DNA of 64,000 nt, taken from NCBI RefSeq assembly GCF_013266755.1, contig NZ_JABRWJ010000009.1, positions 124,001 to 188,000 on the forward strand, written 5' to 3'. The notes under the pieces are model-generated. The model was not told the origin of the DNA, did not search any database, and saw only the letters and a program-made list of their open reading frames with translations. Each line of letters opens with the position of its first letter. The stretch's first letter is position 1. The stretch comes from Pseudaquabacterium terrae (GTDB lineage: Bacteria; Pseudomonadota; Gammaproteobacteria; Burkholderiales; Burkholderiaceae_C). Below are positions 1-8,549 of the stretch, in pieces. The translations under genes and the position numbers were made by a program.

Positions 1-1722
1 CGCGCCGTGCACGAGGCCGTCGTGACGGTGGATCGCGCGCAACGGATCGTGCTGTTCAATCGAGCGGCCGAGCAGCTGTTCGGATGTGCATCGGACGCCG
101 CCCGGGGCAGCCCCGTCGACCGATTCATCCCCGGCGGCCTGCCCGGGACGGCCCGCGCGCCGGCTTCGGGGACGCTGGAGGCCATGCACGAGCTCACCGG
201 GCTTCACGCCGATGGCCGGGCCATGGGCCTGGAAGTCTCCTTCGGCGCGCTGGACGCGGCCGATGGCCCGCGAACCGTCATCGTCTGCCGCGACGTGACC
301 GCCCAGCGCGAAGCGCGAGAGCGCGAGCGTTCGCTGCTGTTGCGCCGGAACACCGAGCTGGCGCGCAAGGCCCATACGGACGCGCTGACCGGCCTGCTCA
401 ACCGCGAGGCGCTCGAGCTCCACCTGAGCGACACGCTGGCCGGCGCGCAAGGCCGGGGCGATCCGGTGTCGGTGCTGTTCCTCGACCTGGACGGCTTCAA
501 GGCGGTGAACGACCGGCACGGGCACTTCATGGGCGACGAGCTGCTGCGGCAGGCCGCCGAGCGGCTGCGCGACGCCGTGCGGCGGCAGGACGAGGTGTTC
601 CGCATCGGCGGCGACGAGTTCGTCATGGTGCTGGCCGGCGACGTGGAGCCCGGCAAGGCGGAGGCGCTGGCGCAGCGCATCCTGGCTGCCGTTCGACGGC
701 CCTACGGGCTGGGCGGCGCGACGGTGAACCTCACGGTGAGCGTGGGCATCGCCCACTACCCCGACAACGGCAGCGACGGGCGCTCGCTGCTGCTCGCGGC
801 GGACGCCGCGATGTACCGCGCCAAGCAGAGCGGCAAGAACGGCTATCACGTCGGCGTGCCTTCGGCCTCCATCGTCCGCGAGCGGCCGCCGCTGATGCGC
901 GAGCTGGAGCGCGCGCTGGCCGATGACGAGCTGGTGCTGCATTACCAGCCCATCGTCAGCGCGCTGGCGCCCGGCGCGCTCGGCGCCGAGGCGCTGGTGC
1001 GGTGGCAGCATCCGACCCGGGGGCTGCTGTCGCCTGCCGCATTCGTCCCGCAGGCCGAGTCGCACGGCATGTGCGACGCGCTGGGCCACTGGGTGCTGCA
1101 GCGGGCCTTGAAGATGCTGTCGGGCAGTGCCGCCGGCGCGCCGGCCTGGGTGACGGTCAACCTGGCCGCCGACCAGTTGCTGAACCCGCGCCTGCCCGAA
1201 CAGCTGGAGCAGCTGCTGGGCGCTGCGGGAGTCAGCGCCGCCCGCCTGGGCGTGGAGCTCACCGAGTCGATGGCCATGCGCGATGTCGCGACCAGCCACG
1301 CGGTGCTGCAAGGCATCCGGGACGTGGGCGTGTGCGTGTGCCTGGACGATTTCGGCACCGGCTACTCCAGCCTCTCCCAGCTGCACCGCATGCCGGTGGA
1401 CAAGCTCAAGGTCGACCGGTCCTTCGTCGAGCACCTGCCCGCCGATGCGAACGCGCTGTGCATCGTCGAAGCCATCATCGCGCTGGCGCGCGTGCTGGGC
1501 CTGCCGCTGGTCGCCGAAGGCGTCGAGACCCTCGAACAGGCGCGGACCTTGCGCGTGCTGGGGGTGGGCGAGTTCCAGGGCTTCGGCATCGCCCGCCCCA
1601 TGCCCTGGGACGAGCTGCTCGCGTTCAGCACGGCGTGGCGCAGCCGCCCCCGCCTGGAAGACTGGATCCGGCCGGCCGCGGCCGAGCGTCACCCGGTTCC
1701 GGCGCAAGCGTTGCGTTGCTGA
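1..1722 (+). CDS. PAS-GGDEF-EAL signalling protein (5' partial)
   Basis: Cyclic-di-GMP turnover protein, cut by the left edge of the window. The first visible residues already lie in a PAS fold, so the true start and any membrane or sensor region are outside. Counting from the GTG at 7, the intact GGDEF motif is at residues 201-205, and an RxxD product-inhibition site (RRQD) lies just before it. EAL is at residues 328-330. The other phosphodiesterase residues are visible: LTES, DDFGTGYSS, VDRSF, VAEGVET and the QGFG segment. By sequence both the diguanylate cyclase and the phosphodiesterase could be active; which one dominates cannot be read. The 3' end overlaps the convergent downstream gene by 34 bases. 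Domain assignment is firm; the signal sensed is unknown. Confidence 0.93.
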   Translation, partial: RAVHEAVVTVDRAQRIVLFNRAAEQLFGCASDAARGSPVDRFIPGGLPGTARAPASGTLEAMHELTGLHADGRAMGLEVSFGALDAADGPRTVIVCRDVTAQREARERERSLLLRRNTELARKAHTDALTGLLNREALELHLSDTLAGAQGRGDPVSVLFLDLDGFKAVNDRHGHFMGDELLRQAAERLRDAVRRQDEVFRIGGDEFVMVLAGDVEPGKAEALAQRILAAVRRPYGLGGATVNLTVSVGIAHYPDNGSDGRSLLLAADAAMYRAKQSGKNGYHVGVPSASIVRERPPLMRELERALADDELVLHYQPIVSALAPGALGAEALVRWQHPTRGLLSPAAFVPQAESHGMCDALGHWVLQRALKMLSGSAAGAPAWVTVNLAADQLLNPRLPEQLEQLLGAAGVSAARLGVELTESMAMRDVATSHAVLQGIRDVGVCVCLDDFGTGYSSLSQLHRMPVDKLKVDRSFVEHLPADANALCIVEAIIALARVLGLPLVAEGVETLEQARTLRVLGVGEFQGFGIARPMPWDELLAFSTAWRSRPRLEDWIRPAAAERHPVPAQALRC

Positions 1723-2558
1723 TCGCGCTCGTGCGGCTCGTGCGGCTCGTGCAGCAGGATGCGCGCGGCCTCGACACGCACGGCAAGCACTGCGGTCTCG
1801 TCGTTGATCACCCGCAGCAGAAAGGCCCGCGCGGACTGGCGGCCCTGCTGCGCCGTGGCGAGCGCGTCTGCGATCGGCCGCAGGACGGGATCCGGCGGCA
1901 GCACAGCGGCGCCGACCGCTTCGTCCGCGGGCGCGTCGCCGAGGGACTCGAGCGAACCCGCCGTCATGACGCTCAAGCGCTCCAGCAGCGCGGCCTGGCC
2001 TTCGTCGCTCGGCGCACTGTCGAGCCACGGCGTGTCCTCGAAGACGGGCACCAGGTCGGGCGTCACGAACGCGGACCAGGTGGTCGCCCCCGGCAGCGGC
2101 GCAGGAATGCAGGGCGCATGCTGCGGCTGCTGCTGCTCCGGCGTCGTGGCGTCGATGGTCGGGTACAGGCGCAGGCGGTGCCGCGCGACGGTCGGCAGGT
2201 AGCGTGCGCAGAGCGCTTCGAGAAAGCGCCGGCCGGTGCGGGCGCAGACCGGCGCCGGCGCCGAGAACCACAGCTGCAGACCCGCGCCGCAGACCGCGAT
2301 CGCCGGCGCGGGTTGGCCGAGCTCGGACTGCACCCCCTGCCAGACGGCGCGCAGCGGGGCCCATTCAGCAGGTGATCCCAGCTCGAGCACGAGGGCCCGC
2401 GTGCAGCCCTGCGCATCGACCAGATCGGCGGCCGCTGGCGGCTGCCCGGGCTGCGGCGTGGCAGGCGGGAGATACAGCCGCGCGAACTCGCTGCGCAGGC
2501 GGCTCGCAGCGGCTTCGGAGGGCACGGGGCGCGGGGAGACGAGCGACGCCATGGTCAT
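1689..2558 (-). CDS. Conserved hypothetical protein, partner of the pseudokinase
   Basis: A 289-residue protein that I do not recognise. The ATG at 2558 (MTMAS) is used because upstream codons are an arginine-rich read-through typical of a wrong frame; an ATG at 2552 is also possible. No signal peptide or membrane segment is seen. The N-terminal half has an alternating hydrophobic pattern (ALVLELG, GLQLWFS) like a compact alpha/beta domain. The C-terminal third is helical and ends in a histidine/glutamate-rich tail (HEPHEPHE) encoded by a 9-base tandem repeat. It lies 61 bases after the pseudokinase gene on the same strand, so the two are probably co-transcribed and functionally linked. The coding call rests on codon pattern and context only. 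Confidence 0.7.
   Translation of the reverse strand: MTMASLVSPRPVPSEAAASRLRSEFARLYLPPATPQPGQPPAAADLVDAQGCTRALVLELGSPAEWAPLRAVWQGVQSELGQPAPAIAVCGAGLQLWFSAPAPVCARTGRRFLEALCARYLPTVARHRLRLYPTIDATTPEQQQPQHAPCIPAPLPGATTWSAFVTPDLVPVFEDTPWLDSAPSDEGQAALLERLSVMTAGSLESLGDAPADEAVGAAVLPPDPVLRPIADALATAQQGRQSARAFLLRVINDETAVLAVRVEAARILLHEPHEPHERDQQRNACAGTG
1728..1754. repeat. Three tandem copies of a 9-base unit
   Basis: The unit ctcgtgcgg occurs at 1728-1736 and 1737-1745, with a third copy differing by one base at 1746-1754. It encodes the HEP repeats in the tail of the minus-strand protein and lies just past the stop of the GGDEF-EAL gene. It is a likely slippage site where copy number could vary between strains without breaking the frame. 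Confidence 0.8.
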
Positions 2559-2619
2559 GGCCGCGATTGTCTCTCGGGGGTGCAAGGCGGCGCACGACGC
2601 GTTCGCCGGCTGCGCCGGA

Positions 2620-4287
2620 TCAACCGGCGCGGTCGGCCATCTGGAATCGCATGCACTGCCGGTGGTGTTTCCAGCGCGCCTTGGCGCACTGCTGCTCGAC
2701 ACAGCGAAGGCGGGCGAAGTCGCTGCGTTCGGCGCAGACCGCCCTCGGGCTGGTCGCGGCGACTTTCGCCGGGCGGACCTTCGATTCGGTGAGCCGAGAC
2801 CCGCGCGACCCGGCCGGGCCGACCGCGCTGGCCGCACTTGAACCGGTGGTGGCAACGGTCCGGGCGACCGCTTCGGGCTTCGTTGCGGCCGGTCCCGCCG
2901 CCTGCGCCGCCACGGTCTCGCCCGGCGGCGCCGTCTCCGGCGGCGCCTCCACCGTTGCCGCCGGTGTCGAGCCGGCCGACTCGAGCGCCACTGCAAGCTG
3001 CTCGGCCGATCCCGCCGGCGACCGCGGCCCCTGCCAGGCGATCGCGGCGAGAACACCCAGCAGCGCGACGGCGGTCAGCAGGCTGCTGCCGGCAAAGCGG
3101 CGCCTGCGCGGCGACTTCGGCGGTGGATCGGCCAGGCCATCCTCCGACGCGGCTGCGGCGCGCGCAGCGGGCGGCGACCCGCTGCGCTCGGGGATCGCAT
3201 CCAGAACGCGCCGGATCAGGTCGGCGGTCTCCGGATCGACCGCAGCTTCATCGGATGGCGCATCGGCAGCCGGCTGCGGATCGGCCGCGGCCGCCGCTGC
3301 AGGCATCGGCGGCATGATGTCAGGCGGCGCTGTGGCTGCGGACGCGGACCGAACCGCCAACCGTGGCGTACCGCGATCCAGCCACTCGCGGAACTCGGCG
3401 GCCGATTGCGGCCGCTCGTCGATGACCGGGGAGGCGGCGGCATCCAGCGCGCGCAGGAAGCGTTCGCCGTAACGCACGCCGGGCGTGTCGAAGTACAGCT
3501 TCTCGACGGTCGCGGCCAACGGCTCCGGCGCGGGCTCGTCGACCTGAGGCGGCAGCATGCGCGTGATGTGGAAGCGCGCGACGCGGGACAGCGCGAAAAA
3601 GTCGGTCCACGGTCCGGCACGACGCTCGCCAACGGCCAAGCGCTGCTCCGGCGCGAGAAAGCTGCCCGCGAGGGAATTCGCCGGCGGATCGACGTGATCG
3701 CCCGTCCCGCTGCGCCGGTGCATCACCGGGCCGAGCAGCAGGACGCGACCCTCGTTGTCGAGCAGGATCCGCGACGGGTTCACGCCGCCGTGCACGGCGC
3801 CGATGCGCTGAAAGGCCTCCAGCGCCCCGAGCAGGTTCGACAGCAGCCGGCGCAGCGCGGCTTCGTCGGGCGGGTGCGGCATGTCGCGGCGGACGTCGAG
3901 CAAGGGTCTGCCGCCGTGCCAGGGCATCACGCGGTACGCCGTCCGGTGGGCACGCAGCAGATGGCTGACGCGCACGAGCGAGGGGTGGTCGCAGCGTGCC
4001 AGCAGGCGGGCTTCATCGACGAAGGCCTCGAGGCGGCGCCGGAACTCCTCCGCACTGCGGCCATCGAGTGGCACCACGTACCCGTCGGCCTGGCGCCGCG
4101 CCAGCGCCAGCGGAAAGTGCTCCTTGATCGCCACGGCGATGCGCAGCTCATGGTCCCACGCGCGGTAGACCACGTCGTCGGCATCCCGGCGGGCGACGCC
4201 CTGCAGCTCGAAGCAGCCCAGGCGGTGGCCCGGCGGAGCACCGCCGTCGGCCGGAAGGGCCAGCGGGTCGGGTCGACTCATCGGCAT
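2620..4287 (-). CDS. Membrane-anchored Ser/Thr pseudokinase
   Basis: A 555-residue protein with an N-terminal kinase-like domain (about 20-310), a proline/alanine-rich linker, one transmembrane helix near 399-418, a long PA-rich segment and a cysteine-containing C-terminus. The ATP-anchoring lysine is kept (VAIK, near residue 54), as is a helix-C glutamate (DEARLL). The catalytic loop reads HGGVNPSRILL, with glycine where active kinases of the HGD/HRD type have aspartate. The DFG position reads LGP. Loss of both aspartates predicts a kinase dead for phosphotransfer that may still bind nucleotide or a partner. Topology suggests a cytosolic kinase fold and a periplasmic tail with four cysteines. 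ATG at 4287 is used; 4281 is an alternative. Confidence 0.85.
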   Translation of the reverse strand: MPMSRPDPLALPADGGAPPGHRLGCFELQGVARRDADDVVYRAWDHELRIAVAIKEHFPLALARRQADGYVVPLDGRSAEEFRRRLEAFVDEARLLARCDHPSLVRVSHLLRAHRTAYRVMPWHGGRPLLDVRRDMPHPPDEAALRRLLSNLLGALEAFQRIGAVHGGVNPSRILLDNEGRVLLLGPVMHRRSGTGDHVDPPANSLAGSFLAPEQRLAVGERRAGPWTDFFALSRVARFHITRMLPPQVDEPAPEPLAATVEKLYFDTPGVRYGERFLRALDAAASPVIDERPQSAAEFREWLDRGTPRLAVRSASAATAPPDIMPPMPAAAAAADPQPAADAPSDEAAVDPETADLIRRVLDAIPERSGSPPAARAAAASEDGLADPPPKSPRRRRFAGSSLLTAVALLGVLAAIAWQGPRSPAGSAEQLAVALESAGSTPAATVEAPPETAPPGETVAAQAAGPAATKPEAVARTVATTGSSAASAVGPAGSRGSRLTESKVRPAKVAATSPRAVCAERSDFARLRCVEQQCAKARWKHHRQCMRFQMADRAG

Positions 4288-4418
4288 GGACGCATCGATG
4301 GTCGCCGCACGCCGGCCCAGCCGGGGCGCGACCTGTTAGCCGATGTAGTGTCGGGATCGTCACCACGCCTGTGCGCAAGGCACGGCGAAGGCTTACCTCC
4401 GCTTGCGAGGTCGAAGCT

Positions 4419-5882
4419 TCAGGCGGTTGTGTTTTCGGCTGCCGCGCGGCGATCGCGCATCGTCGTGCCCGCGTCGCCGAGGTCCCAGAACAAGCCGGCC
4501 ATCAGGCCCAGGGCCTCGCGCGCGACCGGCTCGAGCAGGTGCTCGTTCGGCGCATGCTGGCCGCAGGCCGGGTACGAGTGCGGCACCCACAGCGTCGGCA
4601 GGCCCAGCACGTTGGCGAAGATGTCGTTCGGCAGCGATCCGCCCAGGTTCGGCAGCAGCGCCGGGCGCTGGCCGGTGGTGCGCTGCATCGACTCCAGCGC
4701 CCAGTGCACCCAGGGGTCGTCGGGATCGAGCCGCGTCGCCTCGCCCTGCGCGCCGACGTGCAGCTCGACCGCGCCGAAGCCCTGTGCATCGAGGTGTGAG
4801 CGCAGCGCCGGCGCGATGTCCGCGAGCCGCGTGCCGACGACGAAGCGCAGCTGGCAGAACATGCGCGCGCTGCCGGGAATGGCGCCGACCGGCTGCGCCG
4901 GGTTGCCCGCGGTCATCGCCAGCACCTCGAGGCTGTTCCAGCCCAGCACGCGCTCGGCCGGACGCAGGCCGGGCTCGCCCCAGTCGCGGTCGATCGCCGG
5001 GTCGTCGGCGCCGCCGCCGACCTCGATGTCGCGCAGCGCGCGCTGCACGGCCGCCGGGATGCCGGTGGGCCGCAAGGCCTCGACCCGGATGCGGCCGCGC
5101 GCGTTGACCAGGCTGGCCAGCGCGTTCGCCAGCACGATCGCCGGGTTGGCCAGCAGACCGCCCCAGTTGCCGGAATGGAAGGCGCGCTCGCGGCAGGTCA
5201 GCCGCAGCTCGAAGTTGAATGCGCCGCGCGAGCCGAGGAACAGCGTCGGCCGCCCGGCCTGCAGGCGCGGCCCGTCGCTGGCGAGGAACAGGTCGGCGCG
5301 CAGCGTCTCGCGGTGCTGCTCGCAGACTTCGCGCAGGCCGGGCGAGCCGGCCTCCTCGCCCATCTCGACCAGCAGCTTGAGATTGAAGCCGAGCCGGCCG
5401 CCGCGCACCGCGAGCACCTGCTCGAGCGCGGCCAGGTTGATGCTGTGCTGGCCCTTGTTGTCGGCGGTGCCGCGGCCGTACCAGCGCTCGCCCTCGATGC
5501 GCAGCTCCCAGGGCGAGAGGCCGCTGCGCCACTGCGCGGCATGGCCGCGCACGACGTCGCCGTGCGCGTACATCAGCACCGTCGGCAGCCCGGGCGCCTC
5601 GATGCGCTGCGCGATCAGCAGCGGCAGCCGCTCATCCACCGGGTTATCGACCAGCTGCAGCGCGAAGCCCAGCACGGCCAGCGACGGCACCATCTCCGCA
5701 TCCAGGTAGGCCTGCAGCGCGCCGGCAGCGGCATCGGGCTCTTCGCTCTCGGTGGCGTAGCGCACGCGTCGCGCCAGCACCGCCGCGAAGGCGCCGGAGT
5801 CGATCAGCGCTTGGGCCCGCTGGATGGCCAGGTTCCTCGTCACGCTGGAACTGTGCGTGCGAAGCCGCGCCGGCACCAGCAT
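4419..5882 (-). CDS. M20-family metallopeptidase / dipeptidase
   Basis: A cytosolic zinc-dependent M20/M28-superfamily hydrolase of 487 residues from the ATG at 5882, the usual length of the CPDG2-like dipeptidase group. Visible motifs are YAHGDVV (metal ligand), GRGTADNKG (bridging aspartate), EMGEEAGSPG (catalytic and metal glutamates) and a late NLGGSLPND plus HAPNEH metal site. It probably cleaves a dipeptide or acylated amino acid; the substrate cannot be read. It is divergent from the LysR gene starting at 5934, which is the obvious candidate regulator. Start is uncertain: ATG 5882 has no good ribosome site, and a GTG at 5843 would shorten the N-terminus by 13 residues. Confidence 0.88.
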   Translation of the reverse strand: MLVPARLRTHSSSVTRNLAIQRAQALIDSGAFAAVLARRVRYATESEEPDAAAGALQAYLDAEMVPSLAVLGFALQLVDNPVDERLPLLIAQRIEAPGLPTVLMYAHGDVVRGHAAQWRSGLSPWELRIEGERWYGRGTADNKGQHSINLAALEQVLAVRGGRLGFNLKLLVEMGEEAGSPGLREVCEQHRETLRADLFLASDGPRLQAGRPTLFLGSRGAFNFELRLTCRERAFHSGNWGGLLANPAIVLANALASLVNARGRIRVEALRPTGIPAAVQRALRDIEVGGGADDPAIDRDWGEPGLRPAERVLGWNSLEVLAMTAGNPAQPVGAIPGSARMFCQLRFVVGTRLADIAPALRSHLDAQGFGAVELHVGAQGEATRLDPDDPWVHWALESMQRTTGQRPALLPNLGGSLPNDIFANVLGLPTLWVPHSYPACGQHAPNEHLLEPVAREALGLMAGLFWDLGDAGTTMRDRRAAAENTTA

Positions 5883-5892
5883 CGATAATCGA
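5882..5892. promoter_or_regulatory. Small dyad between the M20 and LysR genes
   Basis: TCGAT-A-ATCGA, two 5-base arms around one base, in the short divergent gap and touching the proposed M20 start codon. A palindrome with a T and A at its edges in this position suits a LysR-type binding site. This is inference from position and symmetry only. Confidence 0.3.
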
Positions 5893-5933
5893 AACCAGCC
5901 TTGCCGCCACGGCAAAGCGGAGGGAGACCGCGC

Positions 5934-6848
5934 TTGCGTGCCCACGAACTGCAGGAGACTGCGCTGCGCTACTTCCTGGAGGTGGCACGCAGCGGGTCGC
6001 TCACGCTCGCGTCCGAGCGGCTGCACGTCGCCGCCTCGGCACTCAGCCGGCAGATCGCGGGGCTGGAGCAGGCGCTCGGCACGCCCTTGTTCGAGCGCCA
6101 CTCGCGCGGCATGGTGCTCAACGCGGCCGGCGAGATCCTGGCCGGCCACGCGCGCCAGACGCTGCTCGATGCCGAACGCGCGATCGAGGACATCCGCGCC
6201 CTGCAGGGCCTGCGCAGCGGCCGCGTGCGCCTGGCCGCGACCGAGGCCTTCGCCAACGATTTCCTGCCGCGCGCGATCATCGGATTCCGGCGCGAGCACA
6301 CCGGGATCCTGTTCGAGCTGAACGCGGCCTCGCACGCTGCCGTCTCCGAAGCCGTGCGCAACGGCGAGGCGGACATCGGGCTGACCTTCAGCCGCGCCCC
6401 GGAGCCCGGCATCCAGGTCGAGTACCAGCAGCCCTCGCCGGTGCTGGTGCTGATGCCGCCGGGCCATCCGCTGGCTGCGGCCGAGTCGGTCACGCTGCAG
6501 CAGATGCAGGCTTGTCCGCTCGCGCTGCCGTGGGCGCAGACGACGCTGCGCGCGCTGATCGACCTGGCCTGCAGCCGCCGGCGCGTGCTGCTGGAGCCGG
6601 TGCTGACGACCAACAACATGGTCACGCTGCACAACTTCGTGCTGCATGGCGGCGGGCTCGCGGTGTCGGGCGAGGTCTCGGTGCGCCATTTCGTCGCGGC
6701 CGGGCTGATGGCCGCGCGGCCGCTCGCCGATCCCGGCCTGGAGCAGCGCGAGATCGAGGTGCAGACCCTCGCCGGCCGCACGCTGCCGGCCGCGGTGCGC
6801 TCGTTCGTCGAGCACCTGACGCGGCAGTTGAGCGGCGTTGAAATCTAG
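5934..6848 (+). CDS. LysR-family transcriptional regulator
   Basis: A 304-residue LysR regulator. The N-terminal winged helix is clear: residues reading LRYFLEVARSGSLTLASERL followed by SALSRQIAGLEQ, then the wing GTPLFERHSRGMVL. A periplasmic-binding-like effector domain occupies the rest. I choose the TTG at 5934 because a strong ribosome site (ggagggag, 5919-5926) precedes it by about eight bases and it aligns with the usual LysR start; a TTG at 5901 would add eleven residues with no such site. It is transcribed divergently from the M20 peptidase gene, so it probably controls that gene and itself. The effector is unknown. Confidence 0.9.
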   Translation: MRAHELQETALRYFLEVARSGSLTLASERLHVAASALSRQIAGLEQALGTPLFERHSRGMVLNAAGEILAGHARQTLLDAERAIEDIRALQGLRSGRVRLAATEAFANDFLPRAIIGFRREHTGILFELNAASHAAVSEAVRNGEADIGLTFSRAPEPGIQVEYQQPSPVLVLMPPGHPLAAAESVTLQQMQACPLALPWAQTTLRALIDLACSRRRVLLEPVLTTNNMVTLHNFVLHGGGLAVSGEVSVRHFVAAGLMAARPLADPGLEQREIEVQTLAGRTLPAAVRSFVEHLTRQLSGVEI

Positions 6849-6942
6849 TCGCCGCTCGGCGTCGGAAACGCTTCGCCTCGCAGAGCGCCAGCAAGAGACG
6901 CGCAGCCCTTGCCAACCGGCCGCGCACTTTCAGAGATAGCAC

Positions 6943-7818
6943 TCAAACGGTCTTCAACCATGCTCGCGGCGAAGCCCCGACGACCTGGGAGAAGGCTCTC
7001 GAGAATGCCGCGGGACTCGTGTAACCCAGGTGATCACTGACCGCCTTGACCGACACCCCACCGCGCAGCATCGTCTGCGCGACTGAAACACGCCACCGCA
7101 GCAGATAGTCCCCGGGCGTGGTCCCGAGCGCCGCCTTGAACTCCGCCGCGAACGCGCTCCTGGACATGCCCGCCTCGGCCGCCATGGTCTCCAGCATCCA
7201 CGCATGGCCTGGCCGTTCATGGAGGCCGGTGAGCGTTCGAGCCAGCTTCGGATGCGACAGGCCTGACAGCAGGCCTTCGTGAATGCCGGCTTGCGCAGGG
7301 TGATCCAGCAGCCATCGCAGCATCTGCAACAAGAGGACCTCGAACAGCCGGTCGGCGAGCAGCCGCCGACCACAGCGCACGCGCTCGGTCTCGCCGAACA
7401 GCAGGGCCAATGTCTGCTCGATGCCTTCGACCTCCTGCAGTCGAAGCGTCACCAGCGCCGGCAGCGCCTGCACGAGCGGGTGCTTGCTGCCACCGTCGAA
7501 GTCGAGCGTCGCGCAGACGAAGTCGCTGCCGTCGCTGGGCGCATGATGGAACTCGTGATCGAGGGGGCGCGGGTAGAACAGCAGGGTGGGTTCGGACACC
7601 TTGATCTTGCGCGGCGCGCCGCTGCGAGCCCGGTGGGTGACCACCATGTCGCCGCGACGCAGCACATGCAGGAACGCCCGACCCGGCTCCGCGGCGAAGT
7701 GGGTGATGCCGCAGAGGGGCCCGGCAAAAAACAGGTGCGCGCGCACGCGAAAGCGCTCGAGCAGCGCGGAGAGGCGGTCGACGGTGGGCAGCGATCGATC
7801 ACTGGAAGCGCCTGCCAT
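6943..7818 (-). CDS. AraC-family transcriptional regulator
   Basis: A 291-residue AraC regulator. Residues about 1-170 form a cupin-like sensing domain (RAFLHVLRRGDMVV, LFYPRPLDHEF). The last 100 residues carry two helix-turn-helix units: MAAEAGMSRSAFAAEF, then VSDHLGYTSPAAFSRAF, ending ASPRAWL. It belongs to the group with the cupin_6 N-terminus, which often regulates a neighbouring oxidoreductase. It diverges from the AhpD-like gene at 7907 across 88 bases, so that gene is its most likely target. It converges on the LysR gene with 94 bases between them, in which I see no clear terminator. Confidence 0.92.
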   Translation of the reverse strand: MAGASSDRSLPTVDRLSALLERFRVRAHLFFAGPLCGITHFAAEPGRAFLHVLRRGDMVVTHRARSGAPRKIKVSEPTLLFYPRPLDHEFHHAPSDGSDFVCATLDFDGGSKHPLVQALPALVTLRLQEVEGIEQTLALLFGETERVRCGRRLLADRLFEVLLLQMLRWLLDHPAQAGIHEGLLSGLSHPKLARTLTGLHERPGHAWMLETMAAEAGMSRSAFAAEFKAALGTTPGDYLLRWRVSVAQTMLRGGVSVKAVSDHLGYTSPAAFSRAFSQVVGASPRAWLKTV

Positions 7819-7906
7819 GGACGATCAGCAATGTTCTGTGGACGATATGCATCCAATGATACGGACTTGCCGCCCACACTGGGGTCCTGCCACCCACGGA
7901 GATCCC

Positions 7907-8479
7907 ATGCTTTCCACACGACCCGCCCTGTTCACGAATCGTGTTCCCCTCATCGACCGCGCCGAGACCACGCCCGACCGCAAGGCGCTGCTCGACCAGA
8001 TCCACGGAGCCTTCGAAACCACGCCCAACATGTTCCGCGCCGTAGCCAATTCGCCCGCGGCCCTGCAGAGCATGTGGGGTTCGTTCCGCGCCCTGGGCGC
8101 CGGTACCCTCGGCGCCAGGCTCGGCGAGCAGATCGCCGTCGCGGTGGCTGACCGCAATGCGTGCGAGTACTGCCTGGCCGCTCACACCGCGCTGGGCAGG
8201 AAGGTCGGCGCGAGCGGCGAAGAGATGGCGGCAGCCCAGGCCGGCCAGTCGAGCGACCCGAAGACCCAGGCTGCGCTGCGGTTTGCGCTCAAGGTGGTCG
8301 ATCACCGCGCCCAGGTCAGCAGCGCCGATGTGCAGGACCTGCGCCATGCCGGCTTCAGCGACGAGCAGGTGGTCGAGATCCTGGCCCACGTCGCGCTGAA
8401 CCTGTTCACCAACTACGTGAATGTCGCGCTCGCCGTGCCGGTGGACTTCCCTTCGATCAAGCTGCGCCACGCGGCCTGA
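7907..8479 (+). CDS. AhpD-like / carboxymuconolactone decarboxylase family protein
   Basis: A 190-residue all-helical protein of the carboxymuconolactone decarboxylase superfamily. It carries the AhpD redox motif CEYCLAAH, a CxxC followed by histidine, near residue 84. That motif is used in peroxidase-type relay reactions rather than true decarboxylation. Preceding it is the family segment LGEQIAVAVADRNA. No signal peptide is seen, so it is cytosolic. The ATG at 7907 follows ggag. A strong hairpin follows the stop. Its divergent AraC neighbour and a thioredoxin-like protein downstream fit a small redox or stress unit; the actual electron donor and substrate are unknown. Confidence 0.88.
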   Translation: MLSTRPALFTNRVPLIDRAETTPDRKALLDQIHGAFETTPNMFRAVANSPAALQSMWGSFRALGAGTLGARLGEQIAVAVADRNACEYCLAAHTALGRKVGASGEEMAAAQAGQSSDPKTQAALRFALKVVDHRAQVSSADVQDLRHAGFSDEQVVEILAHVALNLFTNYVNVALAVPVDFPSIKLRHAA

Positions 8480-8499
8480 TCGGGCCGCAGCGTTCCAGC

Positions 8500-8524
8500 G
8501 CCCGGCGTCGTGTCGACGCCGGGC
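8500..8524 (+). terminator. Hairpin after the AhpD-like gene
   Basis: A perfect 11-base-pair stem (arms 8500-8510 and 8514-8524) with a three-base loop, 20 bases after the stop codon. There is no T-tract. In such GC-rich genomes a stem of this strength without T-run is a plausible terminator or transcript-end stabiliser. Confidence 0.6.
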
Positions 8525-8549
8525 GTACATTGCGTTCGTGGAGAGAGCC

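Noticed and set aside
4380-4410. Small inverted repeat acctc-gaggt downstream of the M20 gene as a terminator
   Set aside because: Only five base pairs and no T-tract; too weak to call.
3406-5709. A plus-strand frame of 767 codons across the pseudokinase and M20 genes
   Set aside because: It spans two unrelated minus-strand genes and the gap between them, and has no recognisable domain. Antisense artefact.
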